From Hydra vulgaris (lineage: Eukaryota; Cnidaria; Hydrozoa; Anthoathecata; Hydridae), in assembly GCF_038396675.1 (NCBI RefSeq), contig NC_088921.1, forward strand, positions 21,027,001 to 21,091,000: a stretch of 64,000 bases of DNA, written 5' to 3'. Position numbers and translations under genes: made by a program. Below, piece after piece: positions 16,508 to 27,325 of this stretch (its first letter is position 1; each line of letters begins with the position of its first letter). Below the pieces are notes generated by a model. It was not told the DNA's origin, did not search any database, and was given only the letters and a program-made list of their open reading frames with translations.

Positions 16508-18259
16508 ATGGAGAAGACGATGATTTCTCGCACTAATTCCTTCGAGCAACGCAATCGAGATGCTGCCGTTCTTGTGGAGAAGATGGAGTTGGTTCGTGAT
16601 AGCGTGATCGATCGACCCGATTTTCACTCGAACATTAGCTACAGCGACGATGATCTCAGCGATAGCGACATCGCTGAGTACAAAGAACTCGAATCTTCGC
16701 GGACCGTGATGGATCGTCGGAAAGTCTTATCGCCGAAAACGACCGTCCCGACCAAGACGGAAACATCCAAGGAGAAACGTTCTCCAAACAACTCTGGCGT
16801 CCCGACCGTTGTGGAGCGTCACTCCGTAAAGGAAGAAAACTTCAAGCGAACCTACTCAAACGTTGCCGCTACCTCTCGGAATGGCAGTAAACCACGATAT
16901 GTCGATGAAAAACCGCAGCTTCCGAGAACTTTACTATCCAAACTGCAGAGTAAAATTACTCTCGATGACGTATTGGTGGCTCTTGATTCTGCCAAGCTTC
17001 TGCATGATCTTGATGGAGTTCAATTGATACGGCGCTCTTCAGTGGTTGAAATTGTTATGAAGACAGAAAACTCTAAATACCGGTTACTAGAACATGGCCT
17101 CTCAATCAAAGGCTATTATCACCGTTTCTCGCTATCAACTAACAACCGAACCTTTAGGCGGCAGACACACGTGTCCGTTTTTGGATTACCTCTCGAAGCA
17201 AAGGTCATAAATCTTGGGTTAATTTTAGAAAATATGGGTTACGGCAAAAATGTTGCAACAAAACCAGTTATCAAATATGCTCGAAATGGTACTCCGTACT
17301 ACTCTGGTGTACTGGTTGCAATTTTGGAAGATCTTCAAACACGGATCCCTGAGTTTTTGAATATCAAAGGTCACCGAGTAAAAACCATGTACACCTGGGA
17401 ACCTACCGACCCAACAATCGTTTTTGAAACGCAACCAGTCATCGAGGAAGCAAATGATAATGCTGAAAAGGAAGAGAAAGTCGATCGCCCTGAAGAAGAA
17501 GGTTTGGATTTGACTGGCAGTCTTGGGGAGCTGAGGAACGATGTCGAGTTTGTGGCTTCTTCCACAGAGACGGTGCTAGTAACCACATCAGCTGATGTTG
17601 ATGTGGGGATACCCCCGTCCCTCGACACCTCGCTCCTGAGTTCGGAAACCGCCATACCTCCGGCAACCGCAAAATCCATTAGCGGCTTATTTAATGACAT
17701 GGCAGGTGACGGCGATGTTGCTGACAATATCCCTATTATTCTGAGCGGTGAGGATGACGCATCTGTCGACGCAGCTGCCAAGGAGAATAATGCCTCATTT
17801 ACTAATGTTGAATTGGTTGCCGTTGAGAAATTGGCGGTGGAAAATATCGAAATCGATAATGCGGATGGAAAGAATCCGAAAAGGAAAAGTTCTATTCGCA
17901 CCGAGAAACTTTTCGAAGATAAAAAGAAAAAAGTCGAAACGGAAACAAAACTTATTCCTAATTTGGAACAAAATCTGTATAATATCGATTCCACTTTTTG
18001 CAAGAGAGTACCCAAAGAAGATAGAAGTCGCTTGATCGGTCAAGTATTGAAACTTCGTTACAGAAATCTTAAGCTGGAGGACAACCGAGAAGTTGAAAGT
18101 TTAATAGTAGAACGCGATCCAAAACAACGACGAATTATTAAGACCTCGTGGAAAAACTCGATCAATATGAAACACAGCGCTCTCATTGAACTAGTAAACA
18201 AACAATACAGTAAATTCTGCGACGTATACAAGATCTCTCTGGAGGACGTAAGAGTATAA
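16508..18259 (+). CDS. ORF1 protein of family B (583 aa), intact
   Basis: This is the ORF1 RNA-binding protein with the longest extensions among the two-ORF families. The start is the ATG at 16508 (MEKTMISR). The short upstream stretch in frame has no ATG. The core is at residues 113-297: RTYSNVAATS, LPRTLLSKLQ, RRM-like half one, then HVSVFGLPLE, GYGKNVATKPVI, PYYSGVLVAILED. An acidic Ser/Thr linker is followed by a basic patch (NPKRKSS, EDKKKK) and about 120 C-terminal residues with no counterpart in A, C, D or E (RVPKEDRSRL, RQIIKTSWKN-like, ending KISLEDVRV). The function of that tail is unknown. Confidence 0.82.
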   Translation: MEKTMISRTNSFEQRNRDAAVLVEKMELVRDSVIDRPDFHSNISYSDDDLSDSDIAEYKELESSRTVMDRRKVLSPKTTVPTKTETSKEKRSPNNSGVPTVVERHSVKEENFKRTYSNVAATSRNGSKPRYVDEKPQLPRTLLSKLQSKITLDDVLVALDSAKLLHDLDGVQLIRRSSVVEIVMKTENSKYRLLEHGLSIKGYYHRFSLSTNNRTFRRQTHVSVFGLPLEAKVINLGLILENMGYGKNVATKPVIKYARNGTPYYSGVLVAILEDLQTRIPEFLNIKGHRVKTMYTWEPTDPTIVFETQPVIEEANDNAEKEEKVDRPEEEGLDLTGSLGELRNDVEFVASSTETVLVTTSADVDVGIPPSLDTSLLSSETAIPPATAKSISGLFNDMAGDGDVADNIPIILSGEDDASVDAAAKENNASFTNVELVAVEKLAVENIEIDNADGKNPKRKSSIRTEKLFEDKKKKVETETKLIPNLEQNLYNIDSTFCKRVPKEDRSRLIGQVLKLRYRNLKLEDNREVESLIVERDPKQRRIIKTSWKNSINMKHSALIELVNKQYSKFCDVYKISLEDVRV

Positions 18260-18448
18260 TTTTTATTTTTTATTAATACTAGTATATACATTGTGTACGT
18301 AATATAATCTGCGCTTTTTGAAAAAATAATTTCTTTGAAAAAGTTCTTTTTAACTCTTTACTGAGATAAAATAAGTTTGTAACAAGTATTAAATAAGTTT
18401 TGCTTAATTTTTCTAAAGTTAATGTGTTAAATCTCAGTAAAAAGACAA

Positions 18449-21400
18449 ATGGCAGTAAGAATTCTTTCTTTAAATGTTAACGGGCTAAATAATGATTCAA
18501 AAAGACATTCGTTAATGACACTTTTTTTAAATTATGATATCATATGCCTACAAGAAACTCATTGTTGCGCTAATTTACAATCGAATTGGGAAAAAGAGTG
18601 GTTTCGAAAATCTAATGGCCATTCATTGTGGAATAGCGCTAACAATCGAGAAAAAGGTGTATCTATTTTAGTTAACAAAAATATAATTTTAAATAACATA
18701 ACACGAGATCAAAACGGTAGAATTCTTGCTGCTAACTTTGTATTAAACGATAAGGTTTGTAGAATAATAAATGTATACGGACCAAATGATCCGCAAAAAA
18801 AAGAACTTTTTTATAAATCTTTGAATAGGCACGCGCGATTGTGTGATTATTATATTCTATTGGGTGATTTCAATATGGTTGAGGACCCGTTTCTCGACAG
18901 AGAAAACGGGGACCGTTTTAACCCAAACAATACAATAGGTAGAAAAAATCTGAAACTGTTTATCGAAAAATATCAGCTAACTGATATTTTTCGGAAGCAG
19001 AACCCAAGTAAAAAAGTATTTTCATACGAAAACCTCAATTTTAAAAGTAGGATTGATAGGATATATGTTTCTAATAATTTGATAAATTTTATAACAACAA
19101 GCGAATACAATAAGATGGGTTGGAGTGACCATAGCTCGGTTTCCTGCAAAATCTCTTTGGAAAGGGAGAATCCGAGGGGGCCGGGATATTGGCACTTAAA
19201 CTCGTCTTTATTAAATGACAAAAAGTTTATTGAAATTCTCAAAAGCGATTTTGAAGTTATTCAAAAGCAAATCTTTTTTGAAAATAATAATCAAGCTTGG
19301 AATATACCAAGTGTATGATTAGAGCTATTGCAGAAGAAAGAAGTCGCGAAATTAGAAAAGAAAATAAAGAAAAAATTACTATTTTAGAACAAGCTTTAAA
19401 AGCAGAAAATCTTAAGCGCGATAGTGATGAAGGCGAACTTAAACGAATTAAAAAAGAATTATCTGAATTAAATAACAAGAATGGTGTGTTTATCCGAACG
19501 AAACAAGTAATAATCGAAGAGGGAGAAATACCCTCTAGATCCTTGTTTCTTTTGGAAAAACACAACCAAGGCAAAAAAACAATTAAAACAATATCCTATG
19601 AAAACAAAACTGTTAATGATACAGACGGCATTCAAAAAGTTTTGAGAAAATATTACAAAAAACTCTATAATAACGAAAAGCTTGATGAAAATTTGCAAAA
19701 CCGATTTATTGATAAAATTCAAAAAATCCTTAAAGATGATGAAAATACTTTTCTAAATGAAAAATTTAACGTAAATGAACTTTATCAATCCGCCCTATCC
19801 CTTCAAAAAAATAAATCTCCCGGAATCGACGGAATTCCTGTCGAATTCTGGCAGAGCACATGGGGTATTTATGGGGGGGAGTTCACACGATTGGCTAACG
19901 AAAACTTTTTTGAAAACACTGAAAACCACATTCCGTGGTCTCAGAGGACGGCCGTGATTAGTCTCCTTCCGAAGGATGGAGACTTGTCGCTGCTGCAGAA
20001 CTGGAGGCCAATCTCATTGCTGTGCGCTGACTACAAGATTGTCACAAAAGCGCTGGCTTTGAGAATGGCCAAGGTTCTCGAAAAAATCCTGGAACCCTCC
20101 CAAACTTGCTCAGTACCCGGAAGAAACATCTTTTCGAACTTGTTCCTGGTTCGAGACCTCATCCATTACACCGACGAAAAAAAGATCGGTGCTTTCTTGA
20201 TGTCTTTGGACCAGGAGAAAGCTTTCGATAAGATGGATCGCGATTTCTTAATTAAAACTTTAGAAAAATTTAATCTTGGAAACAATTTTGTGAATGCCAT
20301 TAAGCAATCTTTTAAAAATACCCAATCAATTATTTCTAACAACGGATACCTGAGCAAGCCCATTCCAATAAAAAGGGGAGTTCGACAGGGGGATCCGATC
20401 TCCTTGATGCTTTACTGTGTGGCAGTGGAAACACTTGCCCTCGAGTTCAAACACAACCAAGGCATCGAGGGGATCGGACTCCCTGGTACAACTTCCTTGA
20501 AAGTATTGCAATTTGCAGATGACACCGCTGTAGCTTGCAGAAACCCCCAATGCCTTAGCGAAAATTTTTCAGTGCTAAAATTGTTTGAAAATGCAACAGG
20601 CTCAAACATTAATATCGCAAAAACTAAAGCCCTTGCGCTGGGGGGACTCGAGAACACAATTGATCGCTTGCATTTTAAAAACTATGTTATCGACTGGTCA
20701 AACCAAGACGGTATGAAAGTTCTTGGTATAACCTTTTTTAACAACTTAAAAAAGACAGCTGAATTTAATTTCAATAAAGCTGTTGACAAGTTTACTAAAA
20801 TTTTAAAACACTTTAAATATAGAAACGTTTCATTAAAATGCAAGGGGATGTTTGTAAACACGCTGGCCCTGTCAAAGGTCTGGTATGTTGCAAACGTCTT
20901 CCCTATGAATAAAAATCATGAAAAAACTATTAAAAAAGAAACTTCGATTTATTTGTGGCAGAGCAACTTCGCCGAGCCAATAAAAAGAAACATCTTAAAT
21001 TTAAAAATAGACAAGGGTGGCTTAGGTATTCTCGACGTCAAAAAGCAATGTACAGCTTTAAGACTAAAGCATCTCATGCAATTTCGAGAAGACCTAAGTC
21101 CTCATGAAAATTTCTATTTAAAAAGATACTATCTTGCATACTCTTTAGACAAATATGCTAAAAAAGGTTATAGCCAATGGAACTTTCTTACCGGAGTAAA
21201 CTTTCCCAAATCTTTAAAAGAACTGCCATTCTATTATGTTGATGTGGTAGAGCTTTTAAAGACTAAACAAAATCTTTTTAAAGAAAAAAATATAACAACA
21301 AAAAAAGTTTACTCTCTCTTGGGTGACCAGGAAGATTTTCTAAATATAAATAAAACTCAAACATTCTGGGAAAGTACTTTCGAAACTAACATGCCTTGGG

Positions 21401-21975
21401 ACAAGATCTGGAGTAGGTGCTTCAGGTCTTACGCCCAAGGGCCTTCCCAAAACACTCAGTGGAAGTTGTTCCAAAACATTTTACCCACTAAGGAAAAATG
21501 CAAACTGTGGGCTAAAAACCGCGGGCGAGCCAATACAAATTGCCTCGTCTGCAACCAAAACGAAAATACATTACACCCTTTTGTATATTGCAAAGTTGCT
21601 CGAGCGGTTTGGTGTGGTTTGAAGTTTGTTTACGAGAAACTTCTGCCGCAGACAAACTTCAACACCATTCAGGTCCTCTTTTATTTAAACATTGAGAAAT
21701 TAGCGAGATTTGACCCAAAAGCAAAACTAGTTACAACCATAACAAACATTATAACTACTGAAATATGGCGCTCAAGAAACATAAGAGTAATGGAAAGTAA
21801 AATCCTCTCCCCACCCAAAATAATTAAAAACATTATTAAAGAAATTAAATATATATGGAAAATAAAATATGAGAAATATAAACGTGAAAACAATGTTGAA
21901 AAGTTTCATACTTTGTTTTCCATTAACGATGCAATATCTAAACAAAACGAGCAAGATCTCGTGTTTACTATATAA
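18449..21975 (+). pseudogene. ORF2 endonuclease/RT of family B, one frameshift near 19299
   Basis: The first part (18449-19318) holds the endonuclease: LNVNGLNND, LQETHC, NVYGPND, GDFNMVEDP, SRIDRIYV, SDH. The second frame (from about 19299 to 21975) holds the linker and RT, with FADD rather than YADD, RQGDPISLMLY, the finger CLVCNQNENTLHPFVYC and the terminal DLVFTI. Comparison with family A (NQWWDITKS versus NQAWNIPS) puts a single lost base at the TTGGAA near 19299. All catalytic residues are otherwise present, so this is a young pseudogene or a sequence error. Confidence 0.87.
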
Positions 21976-22874
21976 AGAAACAACCATATTGAAATGATCT
22001 CCCATTTCCTAGTATATGTACATATATTTACGAAAAGCATGTCCCCAGTAGCCCTGTGGGTGCGACGGACATGTGTTTATTTTTTAAATGCATGGCTTAA
22101 TGGCCAGCACTATTTATTTTAAACTAGTGAAACGGAAAAGCATGACCCCAGCAGCCTTGTGGTGTGACGGTCATGCGTTTATTTTTTAAATGCCCGGCTT
22201 AATGGCCAGCCAAATATATTATAAACATGACTTTCTCTTTCTTTTTTAATTTATACTCAAGTATATAAGTGTTTGTTGTGTTGTAATATATATTTTGTAA
22301 TTATGTTATAAATTATGTTATTACATATTTTGCGGTTTTAACTTTCGAATTTTCGTTCTCGCTTTCGTTTTATTCTTGTTTTTGTTTTTGTTTTAATAAA
22401 ATCCGCAAAAAGAAAAAAACAAAAATTTAAAATTCAATTAACCACTTTGACTTTATTTTGGATTTATAAAACATTTTTATAAATATGTATAAATATTTAT
22501 TTATAACTAAAAACTAGTGGGCCCTATATTATTTTTTTGTTTTATTTAGCAAATCTTTATAAATAATGTCTTCACAAAAAACGTAAATTTTACTTTGGCT
22601 TTTTTAATTATAATAATTCCTTTATTGTTTGTTTGTTTACCTTGCGGTTTTAAAATTTTCAGTTTTAAGTTAAAATTTTGTTTTACATTTATTTTTGTTT
22701 TGTGTTTGAAAAAGCCGCAAATTCTTGAAAGTAATTTTTAAATATAAATATTTCATCATTGTAGTTAAAAATATATTGATTTATTGTGTTATTTAAACGA
22801 AAATCTTTTGTAAATATCACGGTTTCTTTGTAAAATATTTTTTTTACATGAATTACATTGTAAAGAAAAAAAAA
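21976..22874 (+). other. Structured 3' UTR of family B
   Basis: No gene. Two tandem modules each contain a GCATG(T/A)CC hairpin plus GGCTTAATGGCCAGC: 22037-22112 and 22140-22210. A long stem TTTTGCGGTTTTA/TAAAATCCGCAAAA (22328-22410) follows, and a second one of the same kind (TTGCGGTTTT near 22643, AAAAGCCGCAA near 22711). The rest is AT-rich without visible features. Confidence 0.72.
22037..22176 (+). repeat. Duplicated hairpin module in the family B 3' UTR
   Basis: Unit one has GCATGTCC (22037-22044) opposite GGACATGT (22067-22074). Unit two has GCATGACC (22140-22147) opposite GGTCATGC (22169-22176). The T-A to A-T swap in unit two keeps the stem, a compensatory change. The single module in A1 (15577-15614) matches unit one. 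Confidence 0.8.
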
Positions 22875-23252
22875 GTATCTGTTCTTATCAGTTTAATATC
22901 TGGTACGCCGGCACAGTCCGGCTCATATATTAATCTGATTTTTGGCATTAGGTCATGGGATCATAGGTTTACCTTGCCCTGACCACGGGTTGCCTCGGCT
23001 TTGCACTACTGCTGAGCGCGGCTTAGATTGGAAAAAAGAAAATATCTTCACTTTCAGAGTGTCTAACATTGCTAATGGTCTCAGCTGCTGCTGCTGATGA
23101 TGCTGCTGATGATGACGACGACGAAAATGATTAGACGTTCTAATTCAAACCACAAGTACATTGTTGAAGACGGCGTCAGTCCGACTATGTCTGCAGTGTT
23201 CAGTTATCGCTTCTCGGCCTAATGGCTAAGATCAAGTGTAGTATCTGTTCTT
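22875..23252 (+). pseudogene. U2 block: 3' fragment, spacer, 5' fragment
   Basis: Positions 22875-23025 are U2 nt 36-186 with CC to TT near the 3' end (GCTTA in place of GCCCA). Positions 23206-23252 are U2 nt 1-47, interrupted by G1. The spacer has AACATTGCT in place of AACATCGCT. Confidence 0.92.
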
Positions 23253-23371
23253 GATTCTTAGTCATTAGGTATCTAATTGAGCTAGTGATTGCTCTTGGTG
23301 AGGTCTACGTGCCTTTTAGTGTGTATTAAGAAGTTTACCCTACCTCTACAACGGGTTGCCTGTAAGGCAAC
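23253..23371 (+). promoter_or_regulatory. U2-like head of family G (Sm-site-like start, stem-loop III-like part, hairpin)
   Basis: The first 18 bases resemble U2 nt 98-114 (GATTTTTGG CATTAGGT in U2; GATTCTTAG T CATTAGGT here). Further on, the region 23333-23360 resembles U2 nt 129-155. The order is the same as in U2. A hairpin GTTGCCT-GTA-AGGCAAC follows (23355-23371). G3 has a G-U wobble in that stem (25579-25595) and F has G-C in place of T-A. Confidence 0.68.
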
Positions 23372-23463
23372 TTTAGTTTGTTGAAGGTTGTGTGAACTAT
23401 TAGAGTGTTTTTTGAGTGACCGAGAGGAAAAAGAGTAGTTAGTACACGTAGTGTATTACTAGT

Positions 23464-24819
23464 ATGGATACAAATTCATTAGAAACTGATACGGACAATA
23501 TAGGCAGTATTGCCACCACTAAAAGCTATTGTCAAGCTATTAAATCATCGAACCAACCGATTAAGTACAGCGTTTTAAGTAGGACTCTTTTGTGTCATAA
23601 GACTCAAAATTGTTCAGAGCTTGATATTCTGTCGGCTATCGAAGATGCAGGTCTAGATGATGATCTGGAGGGATTCCAGATTATTCGTAACGGAACTATG
23701 ATTGAGCTGGTCATGAAATCCGACAGAGCAAAATCGTTGCTCCAAGATAAAGGTCTTTGTGTTAACGGTGTAATACATCGTTTTCATAACTCAACTCCAA
23801 CTCGAAATATTAGCAAACGTATTGCGGTATCCGTTATTGGATTACCTCTAGAAAAAAAGGAGTTTCCAGTCGGGAAAGCGCTTGAAGACTTAGGCTATGG
23901 TAAACATATTCACACAAGACCAGTGTTTAAAAAAACACCAAAGAATAAAACACCGTACTTTTCTGGCATTTTAGTTGTCATTATTGACAACATCTTAAAA
24001 CCAATTCCTCGAAACCTAAGACTAAGGGGATATAATCTTAGAATCGTCTATACAGGACAAGATCAACCAAAAGCTAATCTAAACGAAATAGAAACACAAA
24101 AAACACCATTAACTGATAGAGTAGAGAAGGAATCAACGGATAGTAAAATCGGACCTGAAATAGAGAAAAAAGAACTAAATGAAACATTAATTAATAAAGA
24201 AAAATCAACTGTAAACATAGAAACAGCGGAACCAATAAAGGTAGCAAATCCAAATGATTTAGCACCTCAAAGTACTAAAAGTGAAAACAATATCACAACT
24301 GAAAGAGGTGTTATGGATAATATATCAACAGAAGATTTAGAAGAAGGAGAAATTACCATACTTGAAGAACTTGAGGACATGAACCATTTAGAAATAGTAG
24401 AATTTAACTGGAAAGCTTTTAAAAATTTTGACAGATATAACTGCTCCGAAGAAGAATTAAATAAACTAAAGAGGTATAAAAAGGCTGAGTGGGACGAGTA
24501 CGAGTCAGAGCGTCGTAACTACAGAGCACTAGAAAAAAAGCAACAAAGAAAAGGGATGTTGACGCCAATTTCTTTTAAAGCTATGGATTCAGGCGAAATG
24601 TATTCTTATAATAAAAAAGAATTTAAAAACTATTACGAAGAAGACTATTCAACTGATGATGAAGAAAAATACGTAGCACATAAAAAAGCGGAATGGGATC
24701 AACGAAGAAAAGAATTTACTATGTTTATTAAAGACCACGAAAAAAAACAAAAGGAAAGACAGAATAAATTACAACTAAATCTAATAAAAAAAGAAAAAAG
24801 GCAAAAACTGATTGAATAA
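23464..24819 (+). CDS. ORF1 protein of family G (451 aa), intact, copy G1
   Basis: This is a predicted RNA-binding protein of an element without its own RT. The core is at residues 20-199: KSYCQAIKSS, SRTLLC, DILSAIEDAGL, FQIIRNGTMIELVM, then VSVIGLPLEKK, GYGKHIHTRPVF, PYFSGILVVIIDN, YTGQ. A variable charged linker follows (200-300). The C-terminal half has two related modules: residues 307-354 (NCSEEELNKL, KKAEW at 339-343) and 374-432 (MDSGEMYSYN, KKAEW at 407-411, DQRRKEF). A lysine-rich tail ends the protein. I know of no described domain matching the KAEW modules. The start is the first ATG after the 5' UTR, conserved in G2. Confidence 0.83.
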   Translation: MDTNSLETDTDNIGSIATTKSYCQAIKSSNQPIKYSVLSRTLLCHKTQNCSELDILSAIEDAGLDDDLEGFQIIRNGTMIELVMKSDRAKSLLQDKGLCVNGVIHRFHNSTPTRNISKRIAVSVIGLPLEKKEFPVGKALEDLGYGKHIHTRPVFKKTPKNKTPYFSGILVVIIDNILKPIPRNLRLRGYNLRIVYTGQDQPKANLNEIETQKTPLTDRVEKESTDSKIGPEIEKKELNETLINKEKSTVNIETAEPIKVANPNDLAPQSTKSENNITTERGVMDNISTEDLEEGEITILEELEDMNHLEIVEFNWKAFKNFDRYNCSEEELNKLKRYKKAEWDEYESERRNYRALEKKQQRKGMLTPISFKAMDSGEMYSYNKKEFKNYYEEDYSTDDEEKYVAHKKAEWDQRRKEFTMFIKDHEKKQKERQNKLQLNLIKKEKRQKLIE

Positions 24820-25100
24820 ACTATAACCTATTTTAATTATATATTAAACTATTCCAAAACGTATTACAAATATAATAAAACAAAATAATAACTGTAACAA
24901 TTGTTATTAAGTCATCTCCTAGAGATACTTTCTAAACTCTTAATAACTCAGTAAAACTAAAATAAAATGAAAACAAAAATAAAAATATAAAACACAAAAA
25001 CAAAATATAAAACCATAAAATTTAATTAATAAACAAAAAATATAAAATTAAAACTGCCTTCTAACGCCTTTGACTAGTAGGTAGTTCAAAAAAAAAAAAA

Positions 25101-25478
25101 GTATCTGTTCTTATCAGTTTAATATCTGGTACGCCGGCACAGTCCGGCTCATATATTAATCTGATTTTTGGCATTAGGTCATGGGATCATAGGTTTACCT
25201 TGCCCTGACCACGGGTTGCCTCGGCTTTGCACTACTGCTGAGCGCGGCCCAGATTGGAAAAAAGAAAATATCTTCACTTTCAGAGTGTCTAACATCGCTA
25301 ATGGTCTCAGCTGCTGCTGCTGATGATGCTGCTGATGATGACGACGACGAAAATGATTAGACGTTCTAATTCAAACCACAAGTACATTGTTGAAGACGGC
25401 GTCAGTCCGACTATGTCTGCAGTGTTCAGTTATCGCTTCTCGGCCTAATGGCTAAGATCAAGTGTAGTATCTGTTCTT
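25101..25478 (+). pseudogene. U2 block: 3' fragment, spacer, 5' fragment
   Basis: Positions 25101-25251 are U2 nt 36-186 of consensus type. Positions 25432-25478 are U2 nt 1-47, interrupted by G3. Two family G elements thus occupy neighbouring U2 genes. Confidence 0.92.
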
Positions 25479-27325
25479 GATTCTTAGACATTAGGTGTAT
25501 AATTGAGCAGCTGATTACTTTTGGTGAGGTCTACGTGCCTCTTATAGTATTTGAGAGTTTACCCTGCCCCTACAACGGGTTGTCTGTAAGGCAACTTTAG
25601 TTTGTAGAAGGTTGGGAGGAGTGAGAGTGTTTATTTTGAGTGGTATTGTGTGACCGAGAGTTTGTTTACTATATGATACACATAGTGTATTACTAATATG
25701 ATTACAACTGCAATAGAAAATGATACTGGTAACATAAGCATTAGCGCCATCAATAAAAGCTATTCTCAAGCAATTTCATCTTCAATTAAAAATCAACCTA
25801 ATAGATACAGCATTCTTAGTAGGACTCTTTTGAGTCATATTACTAAGAACATTACAGAGCTCGATGTTCTATCGGCTCTTGAAGATGCTGGTTTAGATAA
25901 AGACCTAGAAGGTTTTCAAATAATCCGTAGCGGAACAATGATCGAACTGGTCATGAAAACTGGCAAAGCCAAATCATTGCTCCAAGAAAAGGGTCTCTGT
26001 GTCAACGGTGTAATACACCGCTTTTATAACTCAACACCGACCCGAAACATAAGTAAACGTGTCGCGGTGTCCGTTATCGGTCTTCCGCTAGAAAAAAAGG
26101 CGTTTCCAGTAGGAATGGCGCTGGAGGAATTAGGATATGGTAAGCACATTCACACCAGACCCGTGTTCAAAACAACACCAAAGAATGGAACACCATATTT
26201 CTCTGGTATTTTAGTGGTTATTATTGATAACCTGTTAAAACCAATACCTAGAAATCTAAGTATAAGGGGGTATAATGTTAGAACAATATATACTGGGCAA
26301 CAACTACCGGATAATAATCTGAACAAAACTCAAAAACTATCATCAAGCGAAAAAATAGAAAAACTCGAACAAGAGAAAGAATCAACTAAAGAATCAATTC
26401 CTAACAAAGAAACATCAATTCCGACCAAAGACAACACAGAACCAGAAACGATTGCAATCCAAAACGATGAAGTAACTCAAGATACTGAAAATGTTGAGAG
26501 TAAATTAAGTGAATGTAGTAAAAACGAAAATATACTAACAACTGAAACTGAAGATGGAGAAATAAATATACCTGATGAGCTTGACGGTATGAACCATTTA
26601 GAAATGGTAGAACGTAACTGGAGTTTATTTAAAAACTTTGACAGATATAACTGTAGCGAAGAAGACCTACAAAAACTTAAGGATTATAAAAAAGCTGAAT
26701 GGGACCAATACGTGTCAGAACTCCGTAACTATAAAGCACTTGAAAACGAACAAAAAAGAAAAGGAATAATAACGCCAGTTAGTTTTAAAAATATGGATTC
26801 AGGCGAGATGTATTCATATAACAAAAAAGAATTCAAAAACTATAACGAAGAGGACTGTCCACTTGAAGAAACAAAAAAGTATGTTGCTCATAAAATAGCA
26901 GAATGGGACCAACGAAAAAAAGAATTTTTTACATTTATTAAAGACCATGAATTAAAGCAAGAGGATAGACGTCAAAGAAAACAAATAAACCAAATAAAAA
27001 AACAAAAAAAGTAAAAACTACAAGAATAACAAAATATATCCCTACAGAAACAACTATATTCAAAGCAAAAAATTCTAAATTCATTTAAAGTACCAAATAA
27101 ATTAAAAATATATTTAATAATAATAAAAAGAAACTGTTACAAGAAATAATAAGTCACATCCAAGAGTTACTTTTTAAACCCTTGATGACCCAATAAAAAT
27201 ATAAAACATTAAAACAAAAATAAAAATACAAAACTATAAAACAAAAACATAAAACCACAAAATTATATAAATAAACAAAAAATATAAAATTAAACTGCCT
27301 TCCAGTGCCTTGGACTAGAAAGTAG

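Larger units (their letters stand above)
16406..22874 (+). mobile_element. Family B two-ORF U2-specific LINE, complete, ORF2 with one frameshift
   Basis: At 6.5 kb this is the longest element in the window. The 5' UTR is 102 bp with GGGACAGTG (16428-16436), the counterpart of GAGACAGCG in other families. ORF1 is 16508-18259 and ORF2 18449-21975. The 899-bp 3' UTR carries the family A type hairpins, with the first pair duplicated. It ends in a short A-run. There is only one copy here, more diverged from A than A copies are from each other. Confidence 0.9.
23253..25100 (+). mobile_element. Family G ORF1-only U2 retrotransposon, complete (copy G1)
   Basis: This 1.85-kb element begins GATTCTTAGTCATTAGG directly after U2 nt 47 (12-bp target duplication). 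The 5' UTR carries the U2 stem-loop III-like segment (about 23334-23360) and a hairpin (23355-23371). ORF1 is 23464-24819. The 3' UTR has A-rich TATAAAAC repeats and a short tail CTTCTAACGCC..GACTAG before poly(A). It is almost identical to G2 (50389-52235), so movement or array duplication was recent. No ORF2. Confidence 0.88.

Noticed and set aside
17371-18015. 214-codon minus-strand open frame opposite family B ORF1
   Set aside because: Ser/Phe-rich translation of the acidic Ser/Thr linker in reverse; no conservation and no independent signals.
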